Below are positions 43,422 through 53,200 of a DNA stretch of 64,000 bases, in pieces. This DNA comes from Intestinimonas sp052065695 (GTDB lineage Bacteria; Bacillota; Clostridia; Oscillospirales; Oscillospiraceae). The translations under genes and the position numbers were made by a program. Location of the stretch: positions 3,915 to 67,914 of the forward strand of contig NZ_JBQHTM010000012.1 of the NCBI RefSeq assembly GCF_052065695.1, read 5' to 3'. Every line of letters begins with the position of its first letter. The stretch's first letter is position 1. A model generated the notes under the pieces. It did no database searches. It had not been told where the DNA came from and saw only the letters and a list, made by a program, of their open reading frames with translations.

Positions 43422-44110
43422 GTATTCTGATTACATTTATCAAGCTGCTTGCGGTTTTTGACCTGCTGGTGATCGCCGTGTATTTTGGCAGCGACATTCT
43501 CTCAACTGTGTGGAGCAAATTTCGGAAAAAGCCCACACGGGAGGAACCTTTTGATTTCTCCCTGGATGCCGCAGCGGTTCCCCTGTCCATAGATTCCATT
43601 CGTCAGCTTTATTCAGGCAACGTAGCGGATTTTGTGGAAGAAACGCTCCTGCCGGATGCTGCGCAGACAATGGCAGTTTTGACAGACCGGGAACAGACAG
43701 CCGCCCGCCTGCTCTTATCCGCACTGGTAGGCTTTCTGGCAGAAGAAGCCCCAATGGATGAACGGAGCTTCCCTATGGTGATGGAACTTCTGAACTGCAT
43801 GGAGGGAGAAAAAGAGGATGGATGTCAGGACCCAGTGGATATTTTGTTTGAGGAAACCGTCCGCCGTACCCGCCGCCATGAGGAATATTACAGCAATTAT
43901 CAACGCTACCGATTGTTGCAGGTGGACAAAACCCGTGTCATTCTGGCCTGCCGTATCCTTATCAACGATTTGCTGGGAAAGCTGTACCGCTATGACTATC
44001 GGTTCGGCTATGACCTGCTGCTGGATGAGGAAAACAGCATTGAGAAAAAACTGCACACGCCTGTGCGGGAAGAATGGGAGGATGAAGATGATGAAACTTG
44101 TGATTGCTGA
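43418..44110 (+). CDS. Element membrane protein, 230 aa, unknown
   Basis: One N-terminal transmembrane helix (ITFIKLLAVFDLLVIAVYFG) followed by a soluble helical domain with an acidic end (EEWEDEDDETCDC). ATG at 43418 follows GAAAGGAAA and overlaps the previous gene by 4 bases. Its 3' end overlaps topB by 20 bases. No family is recognised. Confidence 0.72.
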   Translation: MSILITFIKLLAVFDLLVIAVYFGSDILSTVWSKFRKKPTREEPFDFSLDAAAVPLSIDSIRQLYSGNVADFVEETLLPDAAQTMAVLTDREQTAARLLLSALVGFLAEEAPMDERSFPMVMELLNCMEGEKEDGCQDPVDILFEETVRRTRRHEEYYSNYQRYRLLQVDKTRVILACRILINDLLGKLYRYDYRFGYDLLLDEENSIEKKLHTPVREEWEDEDDETCDC

Positions 44111-46184
44111 AAAGCCGTCTGTTGCCCAAAGTCTGGCCGCCGTGATCGGCGCGACTGCCCGCAAGGACGGCTATCTGGAGGGAAACGGCTGGCGGGTCAG
44201 CTGGTGTGTGGGTCATCTGGCTGGACTGGCCGATGCCGATGTATATAACCCGGACTATGCCAAGTGGCGCTATGACGATCTGCCCATCCTGCCGGAACAC
44301 TGGCAGATGGTGGTGGGTAAAGACAAAAAGAAACAGTTTGCTGTGCTGAAACAGCTGATGAACGCCCCGGATGTGACCGAGGTGGTAAACGCCTGTGATG
44401 CCGGACGCGAGGGCGAACTGATTTTCCGCAGCGTCTATGAGCTGGCGGGATGCAGCAAACCCATGAAGCGGCTGTGGATTTCCTCGATGGAGGACTCCGC
44501 CATAAGGGAGGGCTTTGCAAACCTGCGCCCCGGTGCCGATTATGACGGTCTGCGCCAAGCTGCTCTCTGCCGCGCCAAGGCGGACTGGCTGGTTGGTATC
44601 AACGCCACAAGACTGTTTTCGGTGCTGTACCACCGCACTTTGAATATTGGGCGCGTCATGTCCCCGACATTGGCGCTCATCGTCCAACGGGAAGCCGAGA
44701 TCGACACCTTCAAGCCGGTTCCGTTTTACACGGTAGTCCTGGAGTTGCCCGGTTTTTCCGTTTCCGGGGAACGCATGGCGGACAAGGCTGCTGCCGAGCA
44801 GTTGAAAGCCGCCTGCCAGAGTGCGGATGTGACGGTCAAAAAGGTGGAATGCCGCGACAAATTGGAAAAGCCGCCCGCCCTCTATGACCTGACTACCCTC
44901 CAACGGGATGCCAACCGATTGTTGGGATATACGGCCCAGCAAACCCTGGACTACCTCCAAAATCTGTACGAAAAGAAGCTCTGCACCTATCCCCGCACGG
45001 ACAGCCGCTATCTGACTTCGGATATGGCGGAGGGATTGCCGGTGCTGGTCAATCTGGTTGCCAACGCCATGCCGTTTCGCAAAGGGATCGCCATTTCCTG
45101 TGATGCCGGTGCGGTCATCAACGACAAAAAAGTGACCGACCACCATGCAGTGATCCCTACCCGCAATCTCCAAAACGCTGACCTGTCCGGCCTGCCGGTT
45201 GGCGAAAAGGCGGTGCTGGAGCTGGTAGCACAACGCCTGCTGTGCGCGGTGGCGGAACCGCATACTTACTCAGAAACTGCTGTCACCGTGGAGTGTGCCG
45301 GTGCAGAGTTTACCGCCAAGGGCAAAACGGTGAAACGCCCCGGCTGGCGGGCGCTGGACACTGCCTACCGTTCTGCGCTGAAAAATGCGGAGCCGGAAGC
45401 TGAGGACAAGGCTCTGCCTGAATTAACCGAGGGTCAGACGCTGCCCCTTTCCGGCGCTGCCGTCAAGGAGGGCAAAACCAGCCCGCCCAAACACTTCACC
45501 GAGGATACGCTGCTTTCTGCGATGGAAACTGCCGGCTCAAAGGAAATGCCGGACGATGCCGAGCGCAAAGGGCTTGGCACTCCCGCCACACGCGCCGGGA
45601 TTCTGGAAAAGCTGGTGTCCACCGGCTTTTTGGAGCGCAAAAAGAGTAAGAAAGCCGTGCAGCTCATGCCATCCAAAGATGCGGTGTCCCTGATCACCGT
45701 GCTGCCGGAACAGCTGCAATCGCCCCTGCTGACCGCTGAATGGGAACACCGTTTAAGCGAGATCGAGCGCGGCGAGCTGTCCCCGGAGGACTTCATGGGT
45801 GGGATCTGTGCCATGCTCCGGGAGTTGGTGGGAACCTATCAGGTCATCAAGGGGACTGAGTACCTGTTCACGCCGCCACGCGAAGTGGTGGGCAAATGCC
45901 CCCGCTGCGGCGGTGATGTGGCGGAACTGCAAAAAGGGTTCTTCTGCCAGACAGAATCCTGCAAATTTGCCATCTGGAAGAACAACAAGTGGTGGGCCAT
46001 GAAGAAAAAGCAGCCTACCAAGGCGCTGGTAACGGCACTGCTCAAGGATGGCCGCGCAAGGATCACCGGCTGCTATTCCGAAAAGACCGGCAAGACCTAT
46101 GACGCCACGGTGGTTCTGGAGGACGATGGGCGGTACGCCAACTTCAAGCTGGAATTTGACCGGCAGAAAGGCGGTGCAAAATGA
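44091..46184 (+). CDS. topB: DNA topoisomerase III (type IA)
   Basis: A 697-residue enzyme that relaxes and decatenates single-stranded regions, probably during strand transfer. The Toprim start is KLVIAEKPSVAQSLAAVIG with DAGREGELIFRSVY; the catalytic Tyr is in TYPRTDSRYL near residue 300. One C-terminal zinc-ribbon (CPRCGGDV, CQTESC) follows. Of several clustered ATGs, 44091 has the best spacing to GGGAGG; the long frame from 43818 overlaps the upstream gene. Confidence 0.94.
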   Translation: MKLVIAEKPSVAQSLAAVIGATARKDGYLEGNGWRVSWCVGHLAGLADADVYNPDYAKWRYDDLPILPEHWQMVVGKDKKKQFAVLKQLMNAPDVTEVVNACDAGREGELIFRSVYELAGCSKPMKRLWISSMEDSAIREGFANLRPGADYDGLRQAALCRAKADWLVGINATRLFSVLYHRTLNIGRVMSPTLALIVQREAEIDTFKPVPFYTVVLELPGFSVSGERMADKAAAEQLKAACQSADVTVKKVECRDKLEKPPALYDLTTLQRDANRLLGYTAQQTLDYLQNLYEKKLCTYPRTDSRYLTSDMAEGLPVLVNLVANAMPFRKGIAISCDAGAVINDKKVTDHHAVIPTRNLQNADLSGLPVGEKAVLELVAQRLLCAVAEPHTYSETAVTVECAGAEFTAKGKTVKRPGWRALDTAYRSALKNAEPEAEDKALPELTEGQTLPLSGAAVKEGKTSPPKHFTEDTLLSAMETAGSKEMPDDAERKGLGTPATRAGILEKLVSTGFLERKKSKKAVQLMPSKDAVSLITVLPEQLQSPLLTAEWEHRLSEIERGELSPEDFMGGICAMLRELVGTYQVIKGTEYLFTPPREVVGKCPRCGGDVAELQKGFFCQTESCKFAIWKNNKWWAMKKKQPTKALVTALLKDGRARITGCYSEKTGKTYDATVVLEDDGRYANFKLEFDRQKGGAK

Positions 46185-46462
46185 AGCTCTCCCTTTATGA
46201 ACAGGAAACCATTCTCCTCTACAATCAGGCCGAGGACACCGCCGAAGTTTATACCCATGACCGAAAACTGATGGAGAAGCTGACCCGCCTTTCCAAAAAG
46301 CACCCGGAACAGGTCTGCAAAAAGGATAAGCACAATTTTACAGTCCCCAAACGATGTGTGTCCGTTCGTGAGCCATACAGCGCCGAGCGCCGCAAGGCTG
46401 CCAGTGAACGGGCCAAGGCTGCCGGGTACAGGCCGCCCATCCCCAAACCAAAAACTGATTGA
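46181..46462 (+). CDS. Conserved element protein, 93 aa, unknown
   Basis: It overlaps topB by ATGA. A small basic protein (LYEQETILLYNQAEDTAEVY at the start, Ala/Lys/Arg-rich C-terminus). Probably cytoplasmic and nucleic-acid associated. No domain is named. Confidence 0.72.
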   Translation: MKLSLYEQETILLYNQAEDTAEVYTHDRKLMEKLTRLSKKHPEQVCKKDKHNFTVPKRCVSVREPYSAERRKAASERAKAAGYRPPIPKPKTD

Positions 46463-46464
46463 CG

Positions 46465-49400
46465 ATGGGCGCAAATGTATTTGAGACGGTCAAGCAGTCT
46501 GTCACCATTCGGGAAGCCGCAGAACGATATGGGATTGAGGTCAAAAGGGGCGGCATGGCCTGCTGTCCCTTCCACGATGACAAAAATCCCAGCATGAAGT
46601 TGAACGAAGAATATTTCTACTGTTTCGGTTGCGGAGCCACCGGCGATGTGATAGACCTGACCGCCCGGCGCTACAACCTGTCCCCCAAGGAAGCCGCCGA
46701 GAAGCTGGCGCAGGATTTTGGCCTTATCTATGACAGTCAGGCTCCGCCCCGCAGGAGATATGTTCGCCTGAAAACCGAGGCGCAGAAGTTTCAGGAGAAC
46801 CGGGACCATGCCTTTCGGGTTCTGGCGGACTACTTCCATCTTCTCCGCAAGTGGGAAGCGGGCTACACACCCAAAACACCGGAGGAACCCATGCACCCCC
46901 GTTTTTTAGAGGCGGTGCAGCAAAAGGATTATATCGGCTATCTGCTGGATTCTTTTCTGGAGGACAGCCCGGAGGAACAAAAGCTATGGATCGCTGAACA
47001 TCAATCAACAATCGCCAATTTAGAGAGGAGAGTGAACATCATGGCTGATAAGCCCACCAACCGGGAACGGTTGCAGGAAATCACGGCGGGTATCGAACAG
47101 GGTATCAAGGAGCTGTTCGAGAGCGAAAAGTATATGCGCTATCTGTCCGTCATGTCCAAGTTTCACCGTTATTCGGTGAACAACACCATGCTCATCTATA
47201 TGCAGAAGCCGGAAGCTACGCTGGTGGCTGGATTCAACAAGTGGAAAAACCAGTTTGCGCGCCATGTGAAAAAGGGCGAGCATGGCATCACCATCATCGC
47301 CCCCACGCCCTACAAAAAGAAAATCGAGGAAATGAAGCGCGACCCGGACACCCATGCCCCCATTCTGGATGCAGACGGTAAGGCGGTCATGGAGGAAAAA
47401 GAAATTGAAATCCCCATGTTTCGCCCGGTCAAGGTGTTTGATGTGAGCCAGACCGATGGCAAGCCCCTGCCGGAGCTGGCCTCCAGCCTTTCGGGGACTG
47501 TGCCGCACTATGAAGCCTTTCTGGAAGCCCTGCGGCGCTCTGCCCCGGTTCCCATCGAGTTTGAGCCGATGGTCGCCAACACGGACGGCTATTTTTCCCC
47601 CGACCAGCAGCGCATCGCCATCCGGGAAGGCATGAGCGAGGTGCAGACCGTTTCTGCCACTGTCCATGAAATTGCACACAGCAAGCTCCATAATCAGAAA
47701 AAAATTCAAATTGACAATGACGAACAATATCAGGAGGTGGAGTTATTTGAGAAACCCGCCCTGTTTTCCAACGGGCGTATTTCCCGTGATGATCTGCCCG
47801 AAGGCGTTTATTGCTATGACCTGCGCGGTTCGGATGACGACCCCGGTTCCCCAATTTGTGTTGAGGAAAGAGTGGTGGTGAACCACGCTGGTTCTGTTAT
47901 TTTGACTGCACCGTTAGAATTTCCAGAAGAAGGCAGGCTGTATTTTACAGATGAGACCGGACTGAATTTTAACGGCGGTATGCTTACCCTCTCGCAGTTT
48001 TTGCAGGAACAGAAAAAGGACCGTCGCACGGAAGAAGTCGAAGCGGAAAGCATTTCCTATGCAGTCTGCCAGTATTTTGGTATCCAGACCGGGGAAAACA
48101 GCTTCGGTTACATCGCTTCCTGGTCCAAGGGCAAGGAGCTGAAAGAATTACGAGCCAGCCTGGAGACCATCAATAAGACTTCCTGTGAGCTGATTAACAA
48201 CATCGAACGCCACTACAAGGAAATCTGTAAGGAGCGCGGCATTGACCTGACCGCCAAACAGGAGCAGGAACAGGCGGATATACCGCAGGAAGCCCTGTTT
48301 CTTCTGGACGATGCCACCTATCTGCACATTCAGCCGTGCGATACCGGCTGGGACTATACCCTCTATGACAAGGAAACCATGAAAGAACTGGACGGCGGCC
48401 AGCTGGATGCCCCGAAACTGTCCCGTTCCGCCGCTGTCCGGCAGATTTGTGAGGGGCTGGAACTGGAAAATCCGTCTGTTCAGGATGCCCCGCTGTCTAT
48501 GATTGAGACCTTGCAGGATGCCGCCTGCCAGCAAATGCAGGAACAGGTCAGCCAGCAGAGCGCAGAAGCAACCGCCACCCAGCTGCCGGATGCTCAGGAA
48601 CAGCCTTTGGATGAGTACCCTATGCCCGACAGCGAAGTATCTGTTTCGGATATGCAGGAATACGGCTACTTTTACGATGGGATGCTGCCTGTCACCAGAG
48701 AACGGGCGCTGGAACTGGACGCTGCCGGTCTGACCGTCTATGTCCTCCATGAGGACAATACGGAGAGTTTGGTATTTGACTCGCAGGAAATCATGGATCA
48801 TGGCGGCATTTTTGGTGTGGACCGTGAGGAATGGGAGAAAAGCCCCCAGTTCCATGAAAAGGTGCTGGAACGGCAGGAACGGCAGCTGGAACGGGAGCAG
48901 GCATTTCTTGCCCATGAGGGCTGCTGCTTTGCCATTTATCAGGTGAGCCGGGACGATCCGCAGAATGTACGGTTTATGAATCTGGACTGGCTGCAATCGC
49001 ACAATCTGGCCGTGGACCGAAGTAATTATGACTTAATCTACACCGCCCCGCTGAACGGTTCCGGCAGCACTATGGAGCAGCTGGAAACGCTGTATGAACA
49101 GTTCAACCTGAAAAAGCCTGTGGATTTTCACAGCCCTTCCCTGAGTGTCAGCGACATCGTTGCCATCAAGCAGGACGGTAAAGTATCCTGTCATTACTGC
49201 GACAGCGTTGGTTTCACCGAGATTCCCGGATTCCTGCCGGACAATCCGCTGAAAAATGCGGAAATGATGCTGGAGGATGACTACGGCATGATCGACGGCA
49301 TCATCAACAACGGCCCAAAAGAGCCGACCGTGGCGCAGCTGGAACAGCAGGCCCGCAGCGGTCAGCCCATTTCCCTGATGGATCTGGCTGCCGCTGCCCA

Positions 49401-49509
49401 TCGGGAGGAACGGGACAAGAAAAAGTCCGTCATGGAGCAGCTGAAAAGCCAGCCCCGGACGGAACACAAAAAGACAGCGCCTAAAAAGAGCGCAGAAAGG
49501 GAGCTATGA
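46465..49509 (+). CDS. CHC2 zinc-finger / ArdC-like / YodL-DUF4316 fusion protein
   Basis: 1014 residues combining what are normally two genes. Residues about 1-190: a DnaG-type CHC2 zinc finger (CCPFHDDKNPSM, YCFGCGATGDVIDL), so a primase-like DNA-binding part without Toprim. About 193-330: an ArdC-like N domain (YSVNNTMLIYMQKPEATLVA, VKKGEHGITIIAP). About 390-410: an IrrE-type zinc-peptidase motif (VHEIAHSKLHN). Later come an LPD28-like segment, a YodL-type domain and a DUF4316-like C-terminus. An internal ATG at 47041 keeps its own GAGAGGAGAG ribosome site, so a shorter second product may also be made. ATG 46465 is chosen; its ribosome site is poor. Confidence 0.82.
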   Translation: MGANVFETVKQSVTIREAAERYGIEVKRGGMACCPFHDDKNPSMKLNEEYFYCFGCGATGDVIDLTARRYNLSPKEAAEKLAQDFGLIYDSQAPPRRRYVRLKTEAQKFQENRDHAFRVLADYFHLLRKWEAGYTPKTPEEPMHPRFLEAVQQKDYIGYLLDSFLEDSPEEQKLWIAEHQSTIANLERRVNIMADKPTNRERLQEITAGIEQGIKELFESEKYMRYLSVMSKFHRYSVNNTMLIYMQKPEATLVAGFNKWKNQFARHVKKGEHGITIIAPTPYKKKIEEMKRDPDTHAPILDADGKAVMEEKEIEIPMFRPVKVFDVSQTDGKPLPELASSLSGTVPHYEAFLEALRRSAPVPIEFEPMVANTDGYFSPDQQRIAIREGMSEVQTVSATVHEIAHSKLHNQKKIQIDNDEQYQEVELFEKPALFSNGRISRDDLPEGVYCYDLRGSDDDPGSPICVEERVVVNHAGSVILTAPLEFPEEGRLYFTDETGLNFNGGMLTLSQFLQEQKKDRRTEEVEAESISYAVCQYFGIQTGENSFGYIASWSKGKELKELRASLETINKTSCELINNIERHYKEICKERGIDLTAKQEQEQADIPQEALFLLDDATYLHIQPCDTGWDYTLYDKETMKELDGGQLDAPKLSRSAAVRQICEGLELENPSVQDAPLSMIETLQDAACQQMQEQVSQQSAEATATQLPDAQEQPLDEYPMPDSEVSVSDMQEYGYFYDGMLPVTRERALELDAAGLTVYVLHEDNTESLVFDSQEIMDHGGIFGVDREEWEKSPQFHEKVLERQERQLEREQAFLAHEGCCFAIYQVSRDDPQNVRFMNLDWLQSHNLAVDRSNYDLIYTAPLNGSGSTMEQLETLYEQFNLKKPVDFHSPSLSVSDIVAIKQDGKVSCHYCDSVGFTEIPGFLPDNPLKNAEMMLEDDYGMIDGIINNGPKEPTVAQLEQQARSGQPISLMDLAAAAHREERDKKKSVMEQLKSQPRTEHKKTAPKKSAEREL

Positions 49510-49510
49510 T

Positions 49511-49726
49511 ATGGGAAACTTTACTTTTGAAGAAATGAACCTGATGTGCATTTACAACACCGGCAGCCGCACCGGGCTGATGGAGGCTCTGACCGAGATG
49601 CGCGGCGAACTTTCGCCGGAGGAAACGGAACTGAGGGAACTGACCGACAGCGCCCTGATGAAGCTCCAGGCTATGAGCGATGCCGAGTTTGCCGAGCTGG
49701 AGTTGTACCCGGATTTTGACCAGTAA
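49511..49726 (+). CDS. Transposon-transfer assisting protein (TTRAP family)
   Basis: 71 residues (FTFEEMNLMCIYNTGSRTGL, LQAMSDAEFAELELYPDFD), matching the TTRAP family encoded in Tn1549-like elements. It is an acidic helical protein of unknown mechanism. It starts one base after the previous stop. Confidence 0.87.
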   Translation: MGNFTFEEMNLMCIYNTGSRTGLMEALTEMRGELSPEETELRELTDSALMKLQAMSDAEFAELELYPDFDQ

Positions 49727-49873
49727 ATTTATCGTGTCGGGATGACATAGTGAGAGAAACTGTTCGATGGGAAGGCGGTTTCTCTCAATTCTTTACAAAC
49801 TCCTACTATACTTGGAGGGATGAATGAAGTATAATGTAAGCAACAAATCGGAATTTGTAAAGGAGGACTATGT
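49727..49873 (+). other. Intergenic stretch before the AT-rich cargo gene
   Basis: No gene seen. It becomes AT-rich and contains TATAAT at 49830-49835 without a clear -35 at proper spacing, so only a weak promoter for the DUF3953-like gene can be proposed. Confidence 0.35.
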
Positions 49874-50116
49874 ATGCGTATTTGGAAAGTAATATTTACC
49901 GTTTTAACTATTATTTCTGCCTCTCTAGGACTGATGAATATAATCTCCTATGATGTTACAATGCCAATTATGTTTGTTTTTATGGGATTAACCCTTTTGA
50001 CAAATGCAAAGGATTGTTATGATAAAGGGGCAAAGAAAGATGCTATAATATTTGTAGGTGTAGCAATTTTTGTCTATGCAGTTACAGCGTATAATTTGAT
50101 AAACAGATTTATGTAA
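49874..50116 (+). CDS. Small membrane protein, DUF3953-like, AT-rich cargo
   Basis: 80 residues with two or three hydrophobic helices (VIFTVLTIISASLGLM, MPIMFVFMGLTLLT, IIFVGVAIFVYAVTAYN). A good ribosome site (AAAGGAGGA) precedes ATG 49874. Codon use is strikingly AT-rich against all neighbours, a sign of separate recent acquisition. Function unknown. Confidence 0.7.
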   Translation: MRIWKVIFTVLTIISASLGLMNIISYDVTMPIMFVFMGLTLLTNAKDCYDKGAKKDAIIFVGVAIFVYAVTAYNLINRFM

Positions 50117-50166
50117 ATTCAAGTTTGTATAACCAATAATAATTTAATACTCACAGTTTTACTTAG

Positions 50167-50203
50167 CAGGAAATCTTTTAGGTTTCCTGCTTTTCTTTTA
50201 CCC
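50167..50203 (+). terminator. Intrinsic terminator before the methylase-helicase gene
   Basis: Stem AGCAGGAAA / TTTCCTGCT followed by TTTCTTTT. It ends the AT-rich cargo unit and lies 26 bases before the next start codon. Confidence 0.82.
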
Positions 50204-50229
50204 AAAAACCGAAAGGAGGACAGAACACC

Positions 50230-53200
50230 ATGCCAACCAAAGCCGAACTATATGCACAGATGGCGGAGAAGGTGACAACGCAGCTCACGGGGAGCTGGCA
50301 GGAATGGGCAGGGTTTCTCACTACTGCTTCCCGCCTTTACAAGTACCCGTTCCATGAGCAGCTGATGATCTACGCCCAGCGCCCGGACGCTACCGCCTGT
50401 GCAGAGTACGATTTGTGGAATGAAAAGATGGGCCGGTATGTAAGGCGCGGCTCCAAGGGTATCGCCCTGGTGGACGATTCCGGTGATAGACCCCGTTTGC
50501 GCTATGTGTTCGACATCACGGACACCGGAACCCGTGAACATTCCCGCACTCCTTGGCTGTGGCAGCTGGAGGAGCGCCATCTGGATTCCGTGCAGGTCAT
50601 GCTGGAGCGCACCTATGATGTTTCCGGTGATGACCTTGCCGGACAGCTCACTGAGGTAGCCGGAAAACTGGCTGAGGAATACTGGACGGAGCATCAGCAG
50701 GACTTCTTCTATATCGTTGACGGTTCCTTTTTGGAGGAATATGATGAGTATAACATCGGAGTGCAGTTTAAGGCAGCCGCCACCGTCAGCATTTCCTACG
50801 CCCTGATGTCTCGCTGCGGACTGGAGCCGGAACGCTATTTTACCCATGAGGACTTTATGGCGATTTTCGACTTCAACACCCCTGCTACCATCGGCGCACT
50901 GGGAACGGCGGTCAGCCAGATCAATCAACAGGTGCTGCGGCAGATCGGCGTTACCATCCGAAATGCCGAGCGTGAGGCCATCAAAGAAAGGAGACCCCAA
51001 CATGAAGAATCCCATGAACTACATCCAGAACGGAGATTATCTGATTCCCGACCTGAAGCTGAGCCAGCAGCCAGAGAAGCCCCTGGGCAAGTACGGCAGG
51101 ATGAGGAAAACCTACCTGAAGGAACACCGTCCCATCCTCTACAACCAGATGCTGCTGAGCGAGAAGCTGTACCCACACCTGCTGGAAATCGACGAGACCG
51201 CACAGAGCCGTCTGGAGCAGCTGATGCCCCAGCTGGCGAAAGACGCGGGCGCAACAGAGCAGCTGAAAGCAAGCGATCCGATGCGCTGGGTGGGCCTGAT
51301 GAACACCTGCAAGGCGCAGGCCGAGGAGATTCTGATGGCGGAGCTTATTCACAGCTGAGTTTCTTCCTCTCCGAAAACGAACAAATCCGAATCATAGATG
51401 AAGCAGAGAATGTGAAAACATCCTCTGCTTTTTCTTTTGCCCAGGCGGATATTGACCATGTGCTGCGGCTGGGCGGCAACACGGACCGCCAAAGGGAGCG
51501 TGTGGTTGCAGCCTTTGAAAAGCAGAAAACTACCGCTGAGATTGCCGAGATACTGAAAACGCTCTATCACGGCGGCAACGGGATCGGCAGCGTCACCGCA
51601 TGGTATGCCGAGGACGGTATCCATCTTTCCCACGGCAAAACAGCCCGTTACGACAAGTCCGCCCAGGTCATTTCCTGGGAGAGCGCCGCCGAGCGCATCG
51701 GCCAGCTTTTGCAGGACGGAAATTTTGCCACCAATGTGGAGCTGACCGAGGCAGCGGGCTATGAACGCTCCCTCCTTACGGAAAAACTTTGGCATCTGTA
51801 CCACGATTTCAGCGATAAAGCCAGAGAAGCCGGGTATCTGTCCTGTCTGTCAGAGATCAAAGGCAATGGTTTCCCGGAGGAGACCCGCCGCCTGACGGAG
51901 CAGCTGAGTGACCCGGCTTTCCGCCAGACACTCAAGGAAGAATACGCCGCCTTCTGGACTGCCTATCAGCAGGACCGTGATCTGTTGCGTTTTCACTATC
52001 ACAGACCAAGGGAGATCTGGGAGAACTTGAAGGACCTTGACCTGCCCCGCAGGACCTTTTCTTCAGACCTTTCCCAAGTGCCAACCGTCCAGCACTTTAT
52101 TACCGAGGATGAGATCGACGCCGCCATGACCGGCGGAAGCAGTTTCGCCGGAGGAAAAGGCCGTATCTATGCGTTCTTCATGGCAAACCATACGGATAAG
52201 GAGAAAGTGAGATTCCTCAAAGACGAGTATGGCATTGGCGGACGCTCTCATGCCTTGTCCGGTGCAACACACAGCGGCGAAGATCACGATGGGAAAGGAC
52301 TGCACTATAAAAAGCAAGACTGCCCGGACGTCAACTTCACTTGGGAAAAGGTGTCCAAGCGGATCACCGAACTGATTCGGAAAGGCCGTTACCTCACCGA
52401 GCAGGAACAGGCTGAGTATGACAAAATTCGGGAGGAAAAGGCGCTGGCCGAGGACGATGCGATTCAGGCCCAGCAACCGACACCGGAGATATGGGAATAC
52501 AACGGGGTCAAGGAGCATCACCCGGATGATATGGTTCTGTATCAGATGGGCGATTTCTTTGAGCTGTACGGCGAGGATGCTAAAACCGCCGCTGCGGAGC
52601 TGGGATTCAACCTTACAACCCGCGCTATCCCCGGCGGTGGCCGTGTGGAAATGTGCGGCTTTCCGGCAAACCGGCTGGAACAGGTTGTGGAACAGCTGCG
52701 GGATCAGCATGATGTGACCATTTCCGCTGTCCCGGAGGGCGGCAGGGAGCGTCAGGAGTATTCCATGCCCTCCATCGACCATGAGGCAGAGCAGCACATC
52801 GACGCTCAGGAAGCGGAGTTTGGTGCAGACGGGAACAGAGTATTCCGGGATACAGAAGCAACCACATCCCCTACGATTCGGGAATTGTATGAGCAATATA
52901 AGCCTGTGGTGACTGCCGCCATTTCCGAGGATGCCGCATACCGCAATGCCTGCGGTCATTCTGACCGTGAAAATGCTGTCATCGAGGGCAATGCCGCCAT
53001 CCGCCGTGCCGTTCTCGGCTCCGGTGATTTGGAGCTGATTCGGCTCTATTCCGATGTGCCGGAGTTCCGCCAACGGCTGCACCGGGAAGTAATTGACGAA
53101 ACCTACCCACGGCTCCATGAAATGCTGCGTCCTCTCTCGCAGGATGACATTGACGATGCCATCCGCGCATGGAACGGCGATATTCAGAGCAAACACGCCG

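Noticed and set aside
50846..51001. N-terminal extension of the nested tnpV frame
   Set aside because: The reading upstream of ATG 51002 is a shadow of the methylase-helicase frame; the ribosome site supports 51002.
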